Shown: positions 48,313-60,176, counted from the first letter of the stretch. The stretch is 64,000 nt of DNA from Amborella trichopoda (GCF_000471905.2 NW_006496517.1:1495987-1559986); one strand, 5' to 3'. Notes: generated by a model from the sequence alone, not told the origin. A program made the numbers and translations.

Positions 48313-49231
48313 NNNNNNNNNNNNNNNNNNNNNNNNNNNNNNNNNNNNNNNNNNNNNNNNNNNNNNNNNNNNNNNNNNNNNNNNNNNNNNNNNNNNNNNN
48401 NNNNNNNNNNNNNNNNNNNNNNNNNNNNNNNNNNNNNNNNNNNNNNNNNNNNNNNNNNNNNNNNNNNNNNNNNNNNNNNNNNNNNNNNNNNNNNNNNNNN
48501 NNNNNNNNNNNNNNNNNNNNNNNNNNNNNNNNNNNNNNNNNNNNNNNNNNNNNNNNNNNNNNNNNNNNNNNNNNNNNNNNNNNNNNNNNNNNNNNNNNNN
48601 NNNNNNNNNNNNNNNNNNNNNNNNNNNNNNNNNNNNNNNNNNNNNNNNNNNNNNNNNNNNNNNNNNNNNNNNNNNNNNNNNNNNNNNNNNNNNNNNNNNN
48701 NNNNNNNNNNNNNNNNNNNNNNNNNNNNNNNNNNNNNNNNNNNNNNNNNNNNNNNNNNNNNNNNNNNNNNNNNNNNNNNNNNNNNNNNNNNNNNNNNNNN
48801 NNNNNNNNNNNNNNNNNNNNNNNNNNNNNNNNNNNNNNNNNNNNNNNNNNNNNNNNNNNNNNNNNNNNNNNNNNNNNNNNNNNNNNNNNNNNNNNNNNNN
48901 NNNNNNNNNNNNNNNNNNNNNNNNNNNNNNNNNNNNNNNNNNNNNNNNNNNNNNNNNNNNNNNNNNNNNNNNNNNNNNNNNNNNNNNNNNNNNNNNNNNN
49001 NNNNNNNNNNNNNNNNNNNNNNNNNNNNNNNNNNNNNNNNNNNNNNNNNNNNNNNNNNNNNNNNNNNNNNNNNNNNNNNNNNNNNNNNNNNNNNNNNNNN
49101 NNNNNNNNNNNNNNNNNNNNNNNNNNNNNNNNNNNNNNNNNNNNNNNNNNNNNNNNNNNNNNNNNNNNNNNNNNNNNNNNNNNNNNNNNNNNNNNNNNNN
49201 NNNNNNNNNNNNNNNNNNNNNNNNNNNNNNN
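48313..49231. other. Assembly gap, 919 Ns
   Basis: Unknown sequence. Reading frames drawn through it are meaningless. Confidence 0.99.
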
Positions 49232-49400
49232 ATCAGTGTCCTGATGGGTCCACTTAATCCCTATCGGCGTCCCAAATAGGTCCACTTAATCCCTGCAGGT
49301 CCACTTATACCTCACAGGCGTACCGGATGAGTCCACTTAATTCCTACCGGCGTCCCAGATAGGTCCACTTATACCTCACGGGCTAACCGGATGAGTCCAC
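49232..49400. repeat. Tandem GTCCACTTA repeats at the gap edge
   Basis: GTCCACTTA recurs seven times in about 160 bp, with alternating spacers containing CCGGCGTCCCA or TACCGGATGA. A higher-order period of about 64 bp is visible. The array probably continues into the gap and caused it. Confidence 0.7.
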
Positions 49401-50639
49401 TTGCATACTTAAATTATTTCTAAATCTCTTTAAACATTCGAAAGCAGCAATATCATGTACTCAACATATCACTGAAATCATTAATATGAATTTCACTTAA
49501 ACCATTAATAACAGTCACTCTCTATAACATTTCAAAACTAACCAATCAAATATTTTAGGCTCAAATTTAGAAAGGTAGCAGTTTGTAAAGGCATTCTAGT
49601 ATAATTGCCAATTTAATATGTATAGAAAAACTCTTATAGAAAAACTCTTATAGAAATTCAAGAATACAGAATTATCACAATTTATGGGATATCAATCCAC
49701 AAATAAACATTTCACAACAATACTATAATCAATTGCAACAATGTCAATTTTTAAATAATAAGGCAGGCATTTGCACATGAATTTTACAATGTCTAAATAT
49801 TCAAAACAGTAGAAAGAAATATCACAATTTTACTAAAAGCAGAAATATCACATTTATTTCTAATAATTTGATAGTATCTAAAATTTTCCAACAATAGCCA
49901 AGAAAAATAAATAAATTTATTTTTCTAAGAATTTACAGCATTTAAAATTTCTAACATAGATAAAATATCACAATTTTTATTAAAAAGATTATTTTTCAAG
50001 ATAATGAGGTCGTGTGCGCATAAAATTTATCGCACCTAAAATTCATGATAATAAGCAGAAATAATTATTTCATTTCATTTTTAAAAAGAATGGATTATTT
50101 TTCGAGACAATGGGGTCACTTACACACAAAACTTATATAATAAAGATCCTGGACGGAAATATCACTATTTATTAAAAACAGACTATTTTTCAGGAAGACG
50201 ATGTCACTTACACATAAATATTTGAGAGGGAGCTTTCGATAAAAATTCGGTTCGAGAGAGGAGTTCACTGTGTTTCGACCAGAGAGAGAGAGAGATCTCA
50301 AAATTTTTCAGGGTGGGAGTACTCACCTCCCCTATTTAAATTCTTATAACGTATTATTATAATATTTTATTACGCTCTACCTCATACCTGAGGTGTCACG
50401 TTAAGCGTCTGCTTTTAACATACGAAAACCACGTCCGCTAAAGGACGTTGCCAGCTGCAAGCAGCAACTGCAAAGGCTGCAAACAAAAGCAGCAGCAAAA
50501 GTTTAAACCAAGTAAAAAGTTTTGAAAATAGTGATGGTCCCCAAGGACCATCATACTCAATCAGACCATCACCTATTTAAAAGCATCTTTTCTCCTTTTT
50601 TTTTTTTTTGAAATTTTAGGATTGTTACATCTGCCTTTT

Positions 50640-51990
50640 CAAATATTGTTCAAACTACTGGAGTACACGATCTGGCATGTACCCCTCACAAATGTGTCCA
50701 CATATGAGGTATGTGCGACACAAAACAGTCTGATGAACAGCAATGCCGTAATCTCTGTCCTCTTTAGTTTCCTCTCCTAGGTCAGAATAATCATCGTATG
50801 AGGTCCACATGACCTATGATAAAAAAAATACAAATTTGAAATTAAATAATTTGCACAAAAAACTAGTTAAAATATAAATAAACAAAATCAATAATACCTA
50901 TTATATACTAACATCATTTATCCACGTGTTATTGGTCTTCTGTCGCCTCACGAGACAGAAGTTATGAGAGTTATCCTATTTTTTAGGAGGGGCCCACCTA
51001 AGGGATCTAGGTTGCATGCCCATATTTCTTTGGGAATTTGGTGCAATAATTTGAAATGCTCGTACGCCCAGCACTGAAATACATGTATAAAAAATGAGAA
51101 TTACAACAAAAAATATCTGTCAAATTTTAAAAAAACTATCACCACTTTAAATATACTAACATTACCAATAAAAGAGTGGTTGATTCCCTTAGGTGTTGAT
51201 AACCAAGATGAACAACTTTTAACAAGCCTCAAAACAAAAAGGCTAAGGCAATTGCACCCCATGCATACTGACCAGCTACTTCCGTATTCTCAAAAGCTGT
51301 AAATATACCATCTACAGAATTCGCAAAGATTGTGCGGCTGACTAGATATAGGAGGTAGGCACGGGTGTGTTGTAAAAGGGTGATGCAGTTATAGTTTTGT
51401 GGTAGCTGTTTAAAAGTGTTCCTCAACCATGTTAGTTGGACAATAAAATGGTTACCACCAGGTGGCACTTGTCCTAGCATGCGGCTTATACAATCATCAT
51501 ATTTCTCCATTCTCCTAAGATTTACAACTACACCGGTCACCCTTAACCGGAGAATTTTCCATACGTCTTCAAGAGTAGGCGTCATCTCTTCGACGTTGAC
51601 ATTGAAGTGCTCGGTATTCGTCTCTACATGCCACCTCTTGAATATAGTAGACAATGTGCCACGGTCGTGGTGAGTCATCTGTACTATGGTTAGATGATAC
51701 AATCCCGATCTCCAGACCAAATCGATTTGATCAATATTTGTTAAAAGCCATAAAGAAGTTGCATTGGCCTTCTCATTAACCTGAGGGGATTTTCCCGATA
51801 TTGAAATGAAATTTGTGATTTCAAATATTAAAATAAATAAATTGATTAACCAACATGATAGATAAAAAATATAATTTGAAACAATTGTACATACATCTCC
51901 TTCCCATATCTTTTGTGATTTATGCTCTCTTTGTCTATTGAGCAATGTAGGAATCTCATGACCTCTATGGCAGGGTGTGTCTTCTGCCAT
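50640..51990 (-). pseudogene. Plant mobile domain (PMD, aminotransferase-like) gene carried by the MULE
   Basis: Exon 1 (51990-51895) encodes 32 residues from ATG. Exon 2 (51780 to about 51140) carries the PMD core: TIFKRWHVETNTEHF, MTPTLEDVWKILRL, a W..TFKQLP segment, HTRAYLLYLVSRTIF and GQYAWGAIALAFLF. A TGA at 51229-51231 interrupts it and the frame continues (HLRESTTLLL). Exon 3 (about 51073-50900) has WAYEHF and an IPKEIW segment, with a CGA to TGA stop. A last part (about 50815-50640) has VMWTSYDD, CRTYLICGHI and MPDRVLQ. Host relatives MAIN and MAIL1 act in nuclear gene silencing and genome maintenance; transposon-borne copies have unknown roles. Exons are GT/AG-spliced. At least three nonsense changes make it a pseudogene. 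Confidence 0.75.
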
Positions 51991-53029
51991 GATCCATGTT
52001 CAAAAGACCATCATAAACAACAAACTCATAGTAAGTAAATTACGACTGGTCTATCAGACACTTGACAAAGTAAAAGAACAATCAGTAAAAGAAACTACAG
52101 AAGCCTATTCAATCATAATTGGAACACATCGTTTAACTACATTCAATCATAATTGGGGAACAAAGTTTAACTAACAAGGCAAACAAGAAATCACTTTTAT
52201 ATGTATTTTCATGGATAATTATGAAGATTTGTCATGATAAAGAAATCGTAGATTTGCTGCAAAAATGTTATTGATATAAGAGCATCCTGATTTTATGAGC
52301 ATGATTACTACTTAAGAATAATTGAATAAACAAGAAATTTCAAAGTGGAGTAATTTCATGCTTATTTTTAACTCGTAATCAAAGCCATATCAACCCAAAA
52401 TAGTAAAGAGCATTTATTTCAACAATGCCAATACCAAAATCCCATTTCAAAACAAGCTAAAAAACAATAGATAATTCTCTCTATATATCTCTCTCTCTCT
52501 CTGACACACAATCACAAACTGAGAGCATCTTGAAATAATTATGATTTTACTAAAAAAAAAAGAAGGGATTTTACTCTCTTAAATATCAAAATAGAAGAAC
52601 TATCGTGACTATTGTACATAATACTATTGCGGCTATTGTCAGCCATATTTCTTTAGATATCATTAATTTTGCGAACAAGATAATAATAAAAAAAAATCAA
52701 TCATGAAGATTCATGTCAATTTACCATTTCATGTGAACATTGTATAGAGACAGAGCGCCAAATCCCATAATAAACCAGGAAAGGGAGATAAATAAATCTA
52801 AAATTAGCAATACATGATGTATTTATCCTAAATTGGTTGAAATACTGTAAAATACTCAAAAACATAAAATTGGGGAAAGATTACTTACCTCAAAGATCTG
52901 ACGAGGTGACGGAAATGAGGGAGAGAGAGACCCTGTGAGAGATTGAGCGCCAGAAATGTTGAAGTGGAGAGGAAGAATAGAGCCCTAAAACAGTAGAAAT
53001 AGAGTTGTAAAGGAGAAGATGCTCTCGGG
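51991..53029. other. Non-coding DNA inside the MULE right arm
   Basis: AT-rich, with a short CT microsatellite at 52484-52502. It is probably promoter and leader of the minus-strand PMD gene. No other gene is seen. Confidence 0.4.
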
Positions 53030-53329
53030 TTAGGGTATAAAAGAATCAATAGTATTACGGCATTTTGAGTGCCGTAATACAAATTCAACTTCTTACGGAA
53101 ATAAAAATACCATATAACATGGTTAGATTTTTACGGTCTTAAAGTACCGTAATATTACTTCAAATTATTATGATATTTTAAATACCGTATAAAATATGAC
53201 ATGTAGTATGGTAGTACGACTACCATCAAAGTAATTTTGGCCAAAAAAAAAGCTGAAATTGAAAAAAAAAGGTGTAAACAAAATTTAGGAAGGAAGTTTT
53301 TTTTCCATTAAGCTAAACAAATCCCTTTC

Positions 53330-53749
53330 TCCTCCTTCAATCCCTCGTCATTCCTGTTCCTCCCTATGCCTATTATAGGTGGAGAATAAACTCGCTATTT
53401 CCAAAGAAAGGCGGGCATTTTGAAGGTTTCACCTCGTTTCAGCGGTTTAATATCACCTCTCTGTCGTGGATCTGTCTCTCGGGCTTCGTCAATCTCACAA
53501 TCCTCAAGTATGCATATTTCTCTTCCTCCTTTTCCTTTCTCTCTAAGATAAATTTTAAATTTGTTACCAAAAAATTTATGCTCTCTGGATCTGATGCGTT
53601 GTCTCTCTCTCTCCTTGAGCCTTTGTGATGAATTTGTAATATCCACAAATTACATTTATCTGGTTTGGTTAAACTAATATCGTGTACGTTCTTTGTATTT
53701 TCAGTTGATCAATTTGTGGCTTCATCGCCGATTATAAGAAATGGCTTTG
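53330..53749 (+). CDS. Possible 5' leader and first coding exon of an unidentified gene
   Basis: Immediately right of the MULE is a CT-rich leader-like stretch with a TATTATA motif near 53371. A possible leader intron ends TTTTCAG at 53704. A short exon then ends ATGGCTTTG followed by a GTGAGT donor at 53750. Only three codons (Met-Ala-Leu) would be coded here and no downstream exon is seen before the plastid-derived DNA at 54.94 kb. If real, the gene is cut off by the organelle-like block or continues beyond the window. Confidence 0.3.
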
Positions 53750-54939
53750 GTGAGTTCGCTGGATTTTGTTTAACCTCCAGTTTAAGGGAAATTATTCTTG
53801 TTTATATGCTGATTGCTCAGAGTGTTTTTGTTTTTGATCAGTGATTTGTTTCTCCTGGTCTTTCCTTTTCCACTTTTTTGTTCTAGATCTTATTCATATA
53901 TGTCTGTCTAGATTTATGGTCCAATATGTGGAGGTGAAAACTGTATTTTTAAAGCGGTAGTGGAACAAATGCTTGATTAAAGACAGTTATTCGTGCATAG
54001 CAAACAAACTAATTCTTCAAAAATTTGCACGGGGAGCTCATTATATCAATCAGCAGGATGGTTGACTCATCTGTTTGATTTATGACCTAGTGATCTCTGT
54101 CTATTCCACTTAGACGAGAAGCTTGTATTGATATTAGTTCATCAAAGTAGCTTTTCAGTATTCTTAATTGAGGATTATGAATCTCATCAACTTCTAATGC
54201 AGTTTGTCCACATGATATATGATCCTTGTGTCTGCAATCGCCTTGCATATTGAAAATTCAAATGTATACTACTGGGTTTTCATAAGTGGAAAGGTAGTTT
54301 TCACACATCGAGCATAGGCATCTGTGGATCCCTATGCATTAGGTTTCTGGGTTCCAGCTACAGGAAAATTGAAAAAAGATATGCAAATGTATAAATGTAT
54401 GGTCATCTCTCTCTCTCTCTCTCTCTCTGATAACTTGCATTCACATCTCTCAATTATCATTTTTAAATTTGATATGGGCGAAAGATTTTAATTCAAGGAG
54501 TGGTTTTCTGCATAGATTTGATCTTAGTTGAGTTTTAGCTTATGTAAAGAGCTTGATATTGATAGAGTATTTTATTGTGTGTGGTTATTTATGTTTTTTT
54601 GAGGTAATGGTCAACTTTCGTGGTTATTTAAGTTCATCTTTAATAATGGTTGATGTTCAAATGAAGTTTGGAAGCAGCTTGTAACTAGGGTGCATGTGAA
54701 TATCTAACATTGCTAAAAGCAATAGAGTATGAAGCTGTGGAATAAAGATCATAGCTTCAATTCCATTTCATCATTGGGGGATGATTTGAATTAACTCAAG
54801 AGCTTGTTTGAGGAGTCAATATTTCTGTGGTTAATGATTACATCTTAACCAAGAAACTAAAGCTTAACATGTTTAAATATTGTGGCGTCATGTAGTTTAC
54901 CTTTTAGGAATCATTTATGTATGTTATGAGGACCTTTTG
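53750..54939. other. Intron-like or intergenic DNA, no gene seen
   Basis: T-rich, intron-like composition with a CT microsatellite (54408-54428). No exon is recognised. Confidence 0.4.
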
Positions 54940-55333
54940 ATGCAGTAAATGGCAATAAAATAACTTGTATAAGAAATGCCGACATGGAAAAAACAAGAAG
55001 GGTTCAAATAGCATCTCTACCAATATAACTGAAAACATAGTTAAAATAATTCTACGAGAAGGTTTTATTGAAAACGTTAGGAAACATTGGGAAAACAACA
55101 AATCTTTCCTGGTTTTAACCCTGCGACATAGAAGGAATAGGAAAGGGACATATAGAAAGACTTTTAAACTTATAAGCAGATCCGATCTACGAATCTATTC
55201 CAACTATCAACGAATTCCTAGGATTTCAGGTGGAATGGGGGTTGTAATTCTTTCTACTTCTCGAGGTATAATGACAGTTTGAGATGCTCGGCGAGAAGGA
55301 ATTGGAGGAGAGATTTTATGTTATATATGGTGA
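54940..55333 (+). pseudogene. rps8: Plastid ribosomal protein S8 pseudogene
   Basis: It reads from shortly after the normal start (RNADM region) through [31 protein letters not shown] and a [14 protein letters not shown] block. The Asp-Arg pair after GIMT is replaced by Val and a stop (near 55280). The remaining C-terminal codons to 55333 are still recognisable. Confidence 0.9.
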
Positions 55334-55459
55334 ACCCTTATGGTATATGAATTTTATCCTTAACTTCCTATTTCTTTTATGAAAAAGAGAGGAGAGACAA
55401 GTTGGCTAATACCACTTATCCTCTATTAGTTGATACTTCAAGGAAGGGGGTTACCGAGA

Positions 55460-55733
55460 ATGAAAGAACAAAAATTAATTCATGAAAGGTTTAATTATTG
55501 AATCACTTCCCAATGGCATGTTCCAAGTTCGCTTAGATAATGGAGACCTGGTTATAGGTTATGTTTCAAGAAGGATCCGACGTAGTGTTATACGGATATT
55601 ACCAGGCGATAGAGTGAAAATTGAAGTAAGTCGTTATGATTCAACCAAGGGACGTATTATTTATAGGCTTCGCAAACAACAAAGATCGAATGAATACACG
55701 GCTTCTGAAAAATTCCTTTCATTTATTCCATAA
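55460..55733 (+). pseudogene. infA: Plastid translation initiation factor IF-1 pseudogene
   Basis: The ATG at 55460 is followed by the normal N terminus, but one extra A (GAAAGG instead of GAAGG near 55483) shifts the frame. From 55482 the rest is open: [18 protein letters not shown], the OB-fold core, and [20 protein letters not shown]. The end is extended past the usual stop. Confidence 0.9.
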
Positions 55734-55818
55734 GGATATCGAGGCTCAAAAGTTCAAGAAACTTCTTATTTTCTTCCTTGGAAGAAATTCAGAATTCAAT
55801 TAAGTAGGAGCGACAAAT

Positions 55819-55931
55819 ATGAAAATAAGGGCCTCTGTTCGTAAGATTTGTAAAAATGTCGACTGATTCGTAGGCGAGGACGAATTATAGTAATTTGTTC
55901 CAATCAGAGACATAAACAGAGACAGGGGTAA
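55819..55931 (+). pseudogene. rpl36: Plastid ribosomal protein L36 pseudogene
   Basis: It starts MKIRASVRKIC and then loses one base (113 nt against 114), giving an immediate stop. In the shifted frame the C-terminal part of L36 is still readable. Confidence 0.88.
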
Positions 55932-56049
55932 TTTTTCTATCTCTAAAAGAGGACTTCACAGGGTGCCCAACAAATAAAGGATCTATTTTTGACATGAAAT
56001 GGATTTATCTGTATATCTTTGACTCATCTTTATTAGATAATGAAAGAGG

Positions 56050-56461
56050 AAAAAACCTATACCAAGAATTAGTTCGTGTAGGAATGGACGTATTGGTTCA
56101 CGTAGAATAGACGTAGAATACCTAAAGGAGTTCTTCATGTTCAAGCGGGTTTCAATAATACCATTGTGACTGTTATAAATGTACGTGGGCAGGTGGTTTC
56201 TTGGTGCTCTACGGGTACCTGTGGATTCAGAGGCACAAGAAGACGAACACCGTTTGCTGCTCAAACCGCAACAACAAATGCTATTCGTACGGTAGTGGAT
56301 CAGGGTATGCAACGAGCAGAAGTTATGATAAAGGGCCTTGGTCTCGGAAGAGATGCAACATTACAAGCCATTTGCAGAAGTGGTGTACTATTAAGTTTTG
56401 TATGTGACATAACTCCCATGCTACATAATGGATGTAGACCCCCTTAAAAAAAGACGTGTAG
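56050..56461 (+). pseudogene. rps11: Plastid ribosomal protein S11 pseudogene
   Basis: The N-terminal part is frameshifted. From 56166 an open stretch gives the S11 core ([29 protein letters not shown], a GLGRDA block, [14 protein letters not shown]). A stop replaces Lys just before the terminal KKRRV equivalent, whose codons follow to 56461. Confidence 0.9.
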
Positions 56462-56535
56462 AAATCAAAATGGAAAAGATTCAAAGAAAAATAAAGGATC
56501 CAAGGACCCCATCAATTTCGATTACTCTGATTTGA

Positions 56536-56575
56536 ATGGAAGTACCAGTATCCAATCGGACACTACAATGGAGTC
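56536..56575 (+). pseudogene. rpoA: Plastid RNA polymerase alpha subunit, first codons only
   Basis: The ATG at 56536 is followed by about 13 codons matching the rpoA start, including the TLQW segment. Similarity then stops abruptly at the junction with retrotransposon sequence. Confidence 0.65.
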
Positions 56576-56893
56576 TTCCCGAACCAACTTGACACTTGCC
56601 GCCTTTGCTATCCCAGCAATGGGCTTAGCCTCGGGCCTGAATCTCGCCGTTCCGAGCTTGAGGCCCAGCCTCTTTACCATCCTTTCAGCTACAAAGTTGT
56701 GGGTGGCCCTTGTGTCAACCAAGGCCACCACATCCCGTCTGTTGTTGGCCATCGAGACGACGTACATCAGCTTCCTTGCTGTGGGCTTGTCCTTTGCCCT
56801 AATGGCATTGAGCTGTTGCAAGGCCCCCATCTGTGGCTCTGCTTGCTCCTCCTCCATCTTCAAGGCTTTAAGGGCCTGCCTCTGCGGGCAGTT
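56576..56893 (-). pseudogene. Ty3/gypsy gag-zinc knuckle end and aspartic protease fragment
   Basis: On the minus strand a zinc-knuckle tail (NCPQRQALKALK) is followed by an acidic linker and the protease: LMYVVSMANNRRDVVALVDT, then RATHNFVAERMVKRLGLKLG. The active-site triplet normally DTG reads DTR, so it is dead. No LTR, reverse transcriptase or integrase adjoins it. It is GC-rich compared with the nuclear DNA upstream and is wedged between plastid-like and mitochondrial-like DNA. Confidence 0.8.
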
Positions 56894-59800
56894 GAAGCCT
56901 CTGTTTTTTATTAGTCTAATTGTCTTTTTTAAGTGTAAAGTAGTATAGATAATAAGTAGAGTATCATCTATTATAGTATACTTGTACTTTTTTCGGTCTG
57001 ATAGTATAGATGATACTAGCAAATCCTAGACTCTTAGATACTTATAAAGTATAGGCAATGGAACTAGTGATAGCTTTCTTTTGAGACTGACTCGCTACCC
57101 CTATAAAACGCGCTCGCCACTGTTTTTACTTATTACGCACTCACTGCTCTTATTGCTCTATCTTGTGGTCTGACTCTACCATTAGATATTAGATGAGACT
57201 CTTTAGATGGGAAAGGTGCTACTCTTGATTGAGATGGGGATAGTTACGATGCTACTCCTTGCTTAGTTAGCTCGTTCTTCAGGTGTACTTGTAGCTCTAT
57301 ATGTTGAGTTGGCTCTGTAGTTCTGTATTGAGTGAGTTGCCTATGCCAGAGAGAAGAGAACAACTACTGCTACTACCTATCGCATTTGAGAGGAGGTAGC
57401 TACTTTCAAGAAGCAAGAACTCACAAGGTAACCTTCTCAAAACAACTATTTGCTAGTGGTTGATACTCGAAATAAGGTGTTGATAATCGACACCAAAGCG
57501 TTCCTATCAAAGACACCCCTTGCCTTAGTGGGCTACTATTTCTGCTGTTCTGGGATTGGTTGCCTGTCTATCATGCAAATAGGGAAACTCTCAAAAAAAG
57601 ATCATTGCGAGGCCTGGAAGAAGCTTATAGCGCTCTATCTTGTGGTCCGCTCTCTCCTTCTATGCAACTCTTTAGTTAGATGTTAGATAGTTTGCTCCTC
57701 TTTCTTGAGGTTTTCTTCTTGGCTTAGTTAGCTCTTGCTTTAGGTGTAGTCTTGTCTAGCTCTGTCTAAATGTGCTGCTCTTTAGACAGCTTTGTCTTGT
57801 GATGTCTACTCCTGAGATGGAGTAACTCTACCTTTAGGTATACTCTTTTGTAGCTATCTCGTTTTGTAGAACTACCGCTATGAAAGGAAGGGAGAAACCA
57901 GCCCTACCACTTCTAATGCTACTGCACAGAAAGAAAGCAGTGCACTCCTTTTGTACCTCTTGCTTCTTGTAGCTACTTAGTTGCTACTCCATGAATTAGT
58001 TGGCTACCTCTTAAGATGTTCTTTGTAGCTCCTCGTTAGTAGATGTACTCTTTTTGTCTACTACCTTTTGAGTAGATAGATACTCTTTCCTCTGTTGGGA
58101 AAGCTATTCCTTGAGTTGAGATGCTATTGCTTAGATTAGATGGTTAGCTCGGTACATGTTTTCTTGTAGCTCTACCTTTTTAAAGGACTTTTCTTGTCTA
58201 GTTCGTTCTTGAGTTAGCTCTTTGTCCTGTAGCTACTACCGATATGCTATGCAAGTGGTACAAGTGGTGCTACTAATGCAGTGCTAAGCACTCAACTTGC
58301 TCAGGGCTTGGAAGACCCTTCACTAGCGAGGCAGCTGTTACAGCGGAAGAATAATAGGGGAGGAGGTACCTAGAAGACAAAGACTTATATGTAAGGCTTA
58401 GACCTTGCATATACAGCTCCTCCTTTGGGTAGCTCTCTCTTCAAGCACTCTTGCCTTAATAAGGGGTAGCTTTGTTTCAAGCACTCCTTCTTGAAAGAAC
58501 AACTAAAGCAACTCTTTCCATTCAAGCACTACTTGTAGCTACCTATCCCTACTACTACTTGTGCTATGAAAGTCAGACAACTCCCATAGCATACGAGGAA
58601 AGCCATACAACGACTCTATAGCTAGAAAGCATTCTTCTCCTATAAAGCAACTAGAAAAGCCATACAATGGCCATAAAACAGCTATACAAAGCCATACAAC
58701 TGCTTATGACCTGCTACAGCTACTACTACAGCTGTGCCTGCTATGAAGCTAGGCCTGCTATGAAAATGATACACTTACTTGCTAGGCCTACTACGAAAGC
58801 GATACACCTGCTCTGCTGACTTGTGCTCTACCATTTGTAGAGAAGAAACATGGATCAAGGGAAACCTTCTCAGAACAACTACTTGATAAGGTGTTGGTAA
58901 GAGACGATACAAAGTGATACAACAACTATTCAAGTAACACACCTGCTATGCTATGAAAGGGATACCCCTGTATCAAAGTTCAACAACTGTAGAAAAGTTA
59001 CACAGCTGCTAGAAAAGCGATACACTTGCAGTTCAAGTGATACAACATCTATGTAGCTAGAAAAATGATACACTTGCTAAAGTGATACAGCTGACCTGCT
59101 GTATTGTTGAGAATAAAAAGTCGTGACTTGCTCCATTGTCGAGAAGAACGAACTCGCAAGGAGAAAAGACAAAGCCCTAAGAAGAACTACTTCTTGAAGG
59201 GTGAGCAACTCTACAGACCTACTAGTAGACCTACTTTAGAAAGGGTTAGAGCTACTCTAGCTACAGACCTACAAAAGAGAAAAGAAACCTACTAAAGATA
59301 TGAGACCTAGTAAGAGAAGAGACATACCTACTATCTATCAGACAAAGAAGAGACCTACCAGACACCCACTATACTAGACCTACTAAGAGAGGAGACCTAC
59401 TTCAGACATACCTGCTAGGGACCTACTTCAGACAATAAAGCGATCCTATCAAAGGAAACTACTTGCAATGTTAGTAAGCTACCATTTCTGCTGTTTTACG
59501 ATTGTTGAGCTAAGCATAAAAAAAGAAGGAAAAGTCTCGGTATAAGAGCGTTTAGAGGCCTTTAAAAACCTTTTCTCATTGTAGCTTGAGGTCATTGTAT
59601 ACAACTTTGAGAGGGTTAGACACTAAAGAGATGCTACTCGTTAAATAGTTAGCTCTTTACTCGTAAGATGGTTGGCTCTTTATTTAGGTGCTCTTCTGTC
59701 CGAAGGTGGCTACTGCTTAGTTAGCTCTGTATTGAGTTAGCTCTTGTCTAACTCTTGTTGCTTATAGCTAATCCCTCCAGGCAAGTGAGAAGAGAAGAGT

Positions 59801-60176
59801 GCGACTACCAAAGCTACGGAACTGCCGCTACTGCTTGATCTACTGTACTGCTTTTCATCACTTTTCTTTTGCTTAGCTCCTTAAAAGCACTTCTCTTTGT
59901 AGCTCTGTCTCTTTCTAGCTCTACTACTGCTAGGGAAAGGAAGAGAGAACAACTATAGCCCTACCACTAGTATGGAACTGCTCTCTGTGCACTGCTTTTA
60001 GTTTACTGCTTTGCTCGCTCTGTTGTTGGGTTAGGTAGGTTATGTCTTGAGTTGGCCGCTCTTCTTGAAGCTATTCTTGTAGCTACCTCTTTTTTCTTGT
60101 AGCAACGAACCTAAAGACGCGGCACTCATCGATCTATGGGCTTGAAGGACCAAGGCCCTACGCCTGCGAGGCTTAG

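Larger units (their letters stand above)
48194..50629. mobile_element. LTR element (solo LTR or gap-collapsed) with perfect TCTGC target duplication
   Basis: The element begins TGTCACACCCCAAG at 48194 and ends GGATTGTTACA at 50629 (TGT...ACA ends). The five bases before it (48189-48193) and after it (50630-50634) are both TCTGC. No coding domain is visible. Only one LTR can be seen, but the 919-N gap (48313-49231) could hide internal sequence. It lies just past the transposase stop and before the PMD gene, so it entered the MULE after the MULE was assembled. Confidence 0.75.
44438..53325 (+). mobile_element. Mutator-like element (MULE) with PMD gene, about 8.9 kb
   Basis: The left end (44438-44760) and the reverse complement of the right end (53030-53325) match over about 290 bp. 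The shared order is CTTAATTGGAAAAAAAACTT, a GTAAAC / CCTTTTTT block, TTTCGGCTTTTTTTGG, CCAAAATAACC, then ATGGTAGTCATATTACC. Long inverted repeats of this kind are typical of MULEs. On the plus strand the element carries a MuDR-type transposase with SWIM finger; on the minus strand, near the right end, a PMD gene. Later insertions are a retroelement coding fragment (about 46745-47874) and an LTR element (48194-50629, with a 919-N gap). No 9-bp target duplication could be fixed because the left flank is an A/G tract. It is inactive. Confidence 0.75.
54940..56575 (+). other. Plastid-derived DNA block (rps8-infA-rpl36-rps11-rpoA start)
   Basis: Five adjacent plastome genes appear in plastome order and spacing on one strand. 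All carry frameshifts or stops, so this is a decayed transferred copy and not plastid DNA. The left edge is inside the first codons of rps8 and the right edge about 40 bases into rpoA. Confidence 0.92.

Noticed and set aside
48077..49285. Long open frames on both strands across 48.1-49.3 kb
   Set aside because: They are created by the run of 919 Ns and contain almost no real codons.
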